From: Candidatus Poribacteria bacterium
GTDB taxonomy: Bacteria; Poribacteria; WGA-4E; WGA-3G
DNA length: 61,065 nucleotides
Assembly (NCBI GenBank): GCA_012270865.1
Contig: JAAXHL010000087.1
Span: forward strand, 1 to 61,065
Reading direction: 5' to 3'
Shown here: positions 58,414-61,065 of the stretch, piece by piece
Numbering within the stretch: the stretch's first letter is position 1
Layout of the letters: each line of letters starts with the position of its first letter
Notes under the pieces: model-generated
Databases searched by the model: none
What the model saw: only the letters and a program-made list of their open reading frames with translations
What the model was told of the DNA's origin: nothing
Position numbers and translations under genes: made by a program

Positions 58414-60726
58414 ATGAAAGTTGAAATGCAACTTGGGAGCGAGAAGTTATCCATTGAAACCGGAAAAGTTGCGAAACAGGCAGATGGTGCTGTCTGGGTA
58501 CAATACGGTGGGACAGTTGTCTTGGTCACTGTCGTGGCTGATGATAGTGAACACGACCTCGATTTCTTTCCATTAACAGTAGATTATCGTGAAAGGGCTT
58601 ATGCCACTGGACGCATACCGACAGTCTATGGCAGACGAGAACCACGTCCCGGAACCTCAGAACAACTCGTGGCTCGACTCATAGACCATTGTATCCGTCC
58701 GCTCTTTCCAAAGGACTTTAAGTCTGAGGTACAAATATTATGTAACGTCTTTTCATCCGATGGGGTCCACCCAGCCGATGTACCCGCACTTATCGGGACC
58801 TCCGCCGCATTATCTATCTCGGATATACCTTTCAATGGACCCGTCGCCGCCGTCACTGTCGGAAGAATTGAAGACCGATTGATCATCAACCCAACTTATG
58901 AGGAATTGCACGCCTCCGATATGGAGCTATTCGTCAGTGGAAAAGAAGATGCCGTTATGTCTGTTGAAGGCGGTGGACACGAAATCCCTGAAGATGAGGT
59001 CATAGATACTATTATCACAGCACATGCTGAGATAAAAGAGATTATCAAACTTCAAGAGGGACTCGCAGCAGGATGTAGTAATACAAAACGCGATTATGCC
59101 GCTAAAAGTGTTGAATCAGAACTTAGCGACCGCGTCCGAAATCTTGCCACTTCACGCATTCGAGAATCCATCGGCATGTCTGACAAGAAGGCACGTGAGG
59201 ACTATCTCGAACAAGTACAAGCAGAGGTACTCTCGGAAATCCTTGAAGAGGGACCAGAAGACGTTGATCCGAATGCAACAAAAGACACCATCTCTATTCT
59301 AAGTGAAATCGAAAAAGAAGAGATGCGACAAGCCATCTTGACAGAAGGTAAACGTGTGGATGGACGCGGTGTAACCGACATCCGTTCCATCGCCGGAGAA
59401 GTCTCTCTCCTCCCGTATACGCACGGCTCCGCTCTCTTTAGCAGAGGACAGACCCAAGCACTCTGTGTTACGACGCTCGGAACATCTGGTGATGAAGATG
59501 TTCAACGTGGACTTGATGGCGAAGCAAGACGTTCTTTCTTTTTACACTATAATTTCCCGCCTTTTAGCACCGGAGAAGTCAAACGGATGATGGGACCCGG
59601 ACGCCGCGAAATCGGACACGGAGCACTCGCTGAAAAAGCTCTCGAACCCGTCATACCTAACAAGGAAGAATTCCACTATACCATCCGTATCGTTTCGGAG
59701 ATATTGGAATCTAACGCTTCATCTTCTATGGCAACCGTCTGTGGCGCAACACTCGCACTATTAGACGCAGGGGTACCCATTAAAAGAGCCGTCGCAGGAA
59801 TTGGTGTCGGACTTATTAAGGAAGATGAACAGGAAGTTATACTCACAGATATGCTCGGGACCGAAGACTTCCTCGGCGATATGGACTTCAAAGTAGCCGG
59901 AACAAGTGAAGGCGTTACCGCTGTCCAAATGGACATCAAAATTGAAGGCGTTACACCTGAATTGATGCGCCGCGCCATTCATCAGGCAAAAGAGGCACGC
60001 CTCGCCGTCATCGAACAGATGAACGCCGTTATCGCACAACCGCGCGCCGAACTTTCACCCTACGCACCACGAATTTACTCCCTACAAATCGCACAGCAGA
60101 AAATTAAAGACCTCATCGGACCTCGCGGTAAAACCGTGCAGGGTATCCAAGAGGAGACAAACACAACCATCAATATCGAAGACGATGGAACTGTGGAAGT
60201 CGCTGCAACAAGCGCAGAAGATGTCAAACGCGCTGAGGAGAAAATTCGAGCAATCACCGCTATGCCTGAAATCGGTAAAGAGTACACCGGTAAAGTCGTA
60301 CGAACCGCATCTTTTGGCGCATTCGTCGAAATTCTACCCGGGAAAGATGGACTCGTTCATATCTCACAGATGGGAGACGGATACGTACGTCGTGCTGAAG
60401 ATGTCATGCAAGTCGGTGATGAAGTTACCGTCCGGATCCTCACCATTGACGAGCAAGACCGTGTCGATTTAGCACTCGTCGCTGCCAACGGTGTCCCTGT
60501 TGAAGAACTGAATATCGAATCAAGCGATGACCGGGAATTCTCACCCAGAGACACTCGCGATGGAGGGCGCTCTAACTATCGGGACAATCGAGACTCCCGC
60601 GAATACCGCGACCGACGCGGAAATGACTCACGCGACCGACGTGGCGGAAGGTATGAGCAACGCGACAACCGTGAATACCGCGACCGACGCTCCTCACCAC
60701 GCCTCCCGAAAGGACGCTCTCGATAG
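58414..60726 (+). CDS. pnp: Polyribonucleotide nucleotidyltransferase (PNPase)
   Basis: A phosphorolytic 3'-5' exoribonuclease. The 770-aa protein has two RNase PH domains (about 10-225 and 305-545; FPLTVDYRERAYATGRIP, RPLFPKDF, and in the second GRGVTDIRSIAGEVSLLPYTHG), a KH domain (about 555-615, DLIGPRGKTVQGIQEETN) and an S1 domain (about 620-690, GKVVRTASFGAFVEILPGKDGLVH). The C-terminal 55 residues are Arg/Asp-rich with repeated YRDxR and DRR units, an unusual tail probably binding RNA. ATG 58414 has AGGAG 11 nt upstream; longer frames start inside the 248-bp intergenic region. Followed by a strong terminator. Confidence 0.97.
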   Translation: MKVEMQLGSEKLSIETGKVAKQADGAVWVQYGGTVVLVTVVADDSEHDLDFFPLTVDYRERAYATGRIPTVYGRREPRPGTSEQLVARLIDHCIRPLFPKDFKSEVQILCNVFSSDGVHPADVPALIGTSAALSISDIPFNGPVAAVTVGRIEDRLIINPTYEELHASDMELFVSGKEDAVMSVEGGGHEIPEDEVIDTIITAHAEIKEIIKLQEGLAAGCSNTKRDYAAKSVESELSDRVRNLATSRIRESIGMSDKKAREDYLEQVQAEVLSEILEEGPEDVDPNATKDTISILSEIEKEEMRQAILTEGKRVDGRGVTDIRSIAGEVSLLPYTHGSALFSRGQTQALCVTTLGTSGDEDVQRGLDGEARRSFFLHYNFPPFSTGEVKRMMGPGRREIGHGALAEKALEPVIPNKEEFHYTIRIVSEILESNASSSMATVCGATLALLDAGVPIKRAVAGIGVGLIKEDEQEVILTDMLGTEDFLGDMDFKVAGTSEGVTAVQMDIKIEGVTPELMRRAIHQAKEARLAVIEQMNAVIAQPRAELSPYAPRIYSLQIAQQKIKDLIGPRGKTVQGIQEETNTTINIEDDGTVEVAATSAEDVKRAEEKIRAITAMPEIGKEYTGKVVRTASFGAFVEILPGKDGLVHISQMGDGYVRRAEDVMQVGDEVTVRILTIDEQDRVDLALVAANGVPVEELNIESSDDREFSPRDTRDGGRSNYRDNRDSREYRDRRGNDSRDRRGGRYEQRDNREYRDRRSSPRLPKGRSR

Positions 60727-60763
60727 CAGCGTTTTGAAACCTCACAACCACAATTAAGAACAC

Positions 60764-60797
60764 ATAGGGTGAAGGATAAATCCTTCACCCTATTTTA
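60764..60797 (+). terminator. Rho-independent terminator of pnp
   Basis: A near-perfect hairpin, ATAGGGTGAAGGAT-AA-ATCCTTCACCCTAT (14-bp stem), followed by TTTTA. It lies 38 bp after the pnp stop and closes the operon. Confidence 0.85.
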
Positions 60798-60874
60798 CTA
60801 TAGTTGGAATGGTTCATAGATCGTTACAAGATAACACAAGACCAAAATCGTCCTGACTCTATAGACAAATCGCC

Positions 60875-60904
60875 TTGACACAGATCTCTAATGGGTGGTA
60901 AACT
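60875..60904 (+). promoter_or_regulatory. Promoter of the right-edge gene
   Basis: TTGACA (60875-60880, consensus), an 18-bp spacer, TAAACT (60899-60904) preceded by TGG. Predicted start is about 60912. Confidence 0.6.
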
Positions 60905-60964
60905 ATGAAGAACGCGTGAGTATCCTATATTGGAAAGCGGAACAATAGGATAAAAAGATGATTT

Positions 60965-61065
60965 ATGGCGATATTTTATCGCGGGGCAGGCATTGGTACT
61001 TATTGGTATCTTAACGATCCAATAGAACACGGTTTTACTGCTAGTAGTCGTTCAATGTTGAGTTT
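60965..61065 (+). CDS. Start of an unidentified protein, cut by the window edge
   Basis: An open frame from ATG 60965 to the end of the window (33 codons), beginning MAIFYRGAGIGTYWYLNDPI. It is not terminated here and no family can be assigned from so short a piece. The promoter at 60875-60904 lies about 60 bp upstream. AGGA occurs 15 nt before the ATG, further than usual; an ATG seven bases earlier in another frame stops after 18 codons. Probably a real gene continuing to the right. Confidence 0.5.
   Translation, partial: MAIFYRGAGIGTYWYLNDPIEHGFTASSRSMLS

Overview
ORGANISM. The window looks like chromosomal DNA of an uncultured diderm bacterium of moderate GC. Five phytanoyl-CoA-dioxygenase-like (PhyH) proteins, a Cys-type sulfatase, LamG proteins, a giant ThuA/DUF6797-type exported protein, a PL10 pectate lyase and a Gfo/Idh oxidoreductase together resemble Candidatus Poribacteria or a related lineage. 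That placement is inference from gene content. A GT9 glycosyltransferase and proteins with lipoboxes fit a diderm envelope. Housekeeping genes use standard code 11, with TGA as a stop, and several promoters of the TTGnnn-16/18-TAtaaT type are readable.

LAYOUT. 0-7 kb (minus strand): a 61-aa protein with an AAA ATPase/PD-(D/E)XK protein, a TrmJ-like RNA methyltransferase broken by one in-frame TGA, and a 1371-aa exported ThuA/DUF6797/LamG protein. 7-10.1 kb: a 760-bp intergenic region with a clear promoter, then gap-tpiA-secG without pgk. 10.2-14.8 kb: a small membrane protein, an orphan Dam-type methyltransferase, a glucuronate-isomerase-like protein, a BrnT-family toxin overlapping a TIR-domain protein that sits where BrnA is expected, and a MazG-like protein. 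14.9-24.6 kb: a five-gene minus-strand cluster of circularly permuted ATP-grasp, alpha-E and transglutaminase/DUF2126 proteins, with the ATP-grasp and alpha-E parts present both as separate genes and as a fusion. 24.7-44 kb: an accessory region with five PhyH proteins, a formylglycine-generating-enzyme-like protein lacking the catalytic cysteines, pectate lyase, LamG protein, DUF362 protein, acyl-CoA synthetase, cysteine desulfurase, Gfo/Idh oxidoreductase, lipoproteins, a degenerate-MBL/cupin fusion and a sulfatase. 44-50 kb: CPBP protease, GT9 glycosyltransferase, a coiled-coil membrane protein and a TVP38-family protein (the last three translationally coupled), then a CCA-adding-enzyme-like protein coupled to a YdjM-like protein. 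50-60.8 kb: the translation/RNA-decay cluster rimP-nusA-ylxR-infB-ylxP-rbfA-nrnA-ribF-rpsO-pnp, without truB, ending in a strong terminator. A further gene with its own promoter starts at the right edge.

REPEATS. Two dispersed families matter. One is a roughly 90-100-bp leader repeat whose 3' end carries a ribosome-binding site just before the start codon of at least three unrelated genes; it is tandemly triplicated at 40.4-40.67 kb. The other is a short perfect palindrome (GGCGAGGTT-loop-AACCTCGCC) whose arms vary while staying complementary. I saw no rRNA, tRNA, CRISPR array or insertion-sequence transposase.
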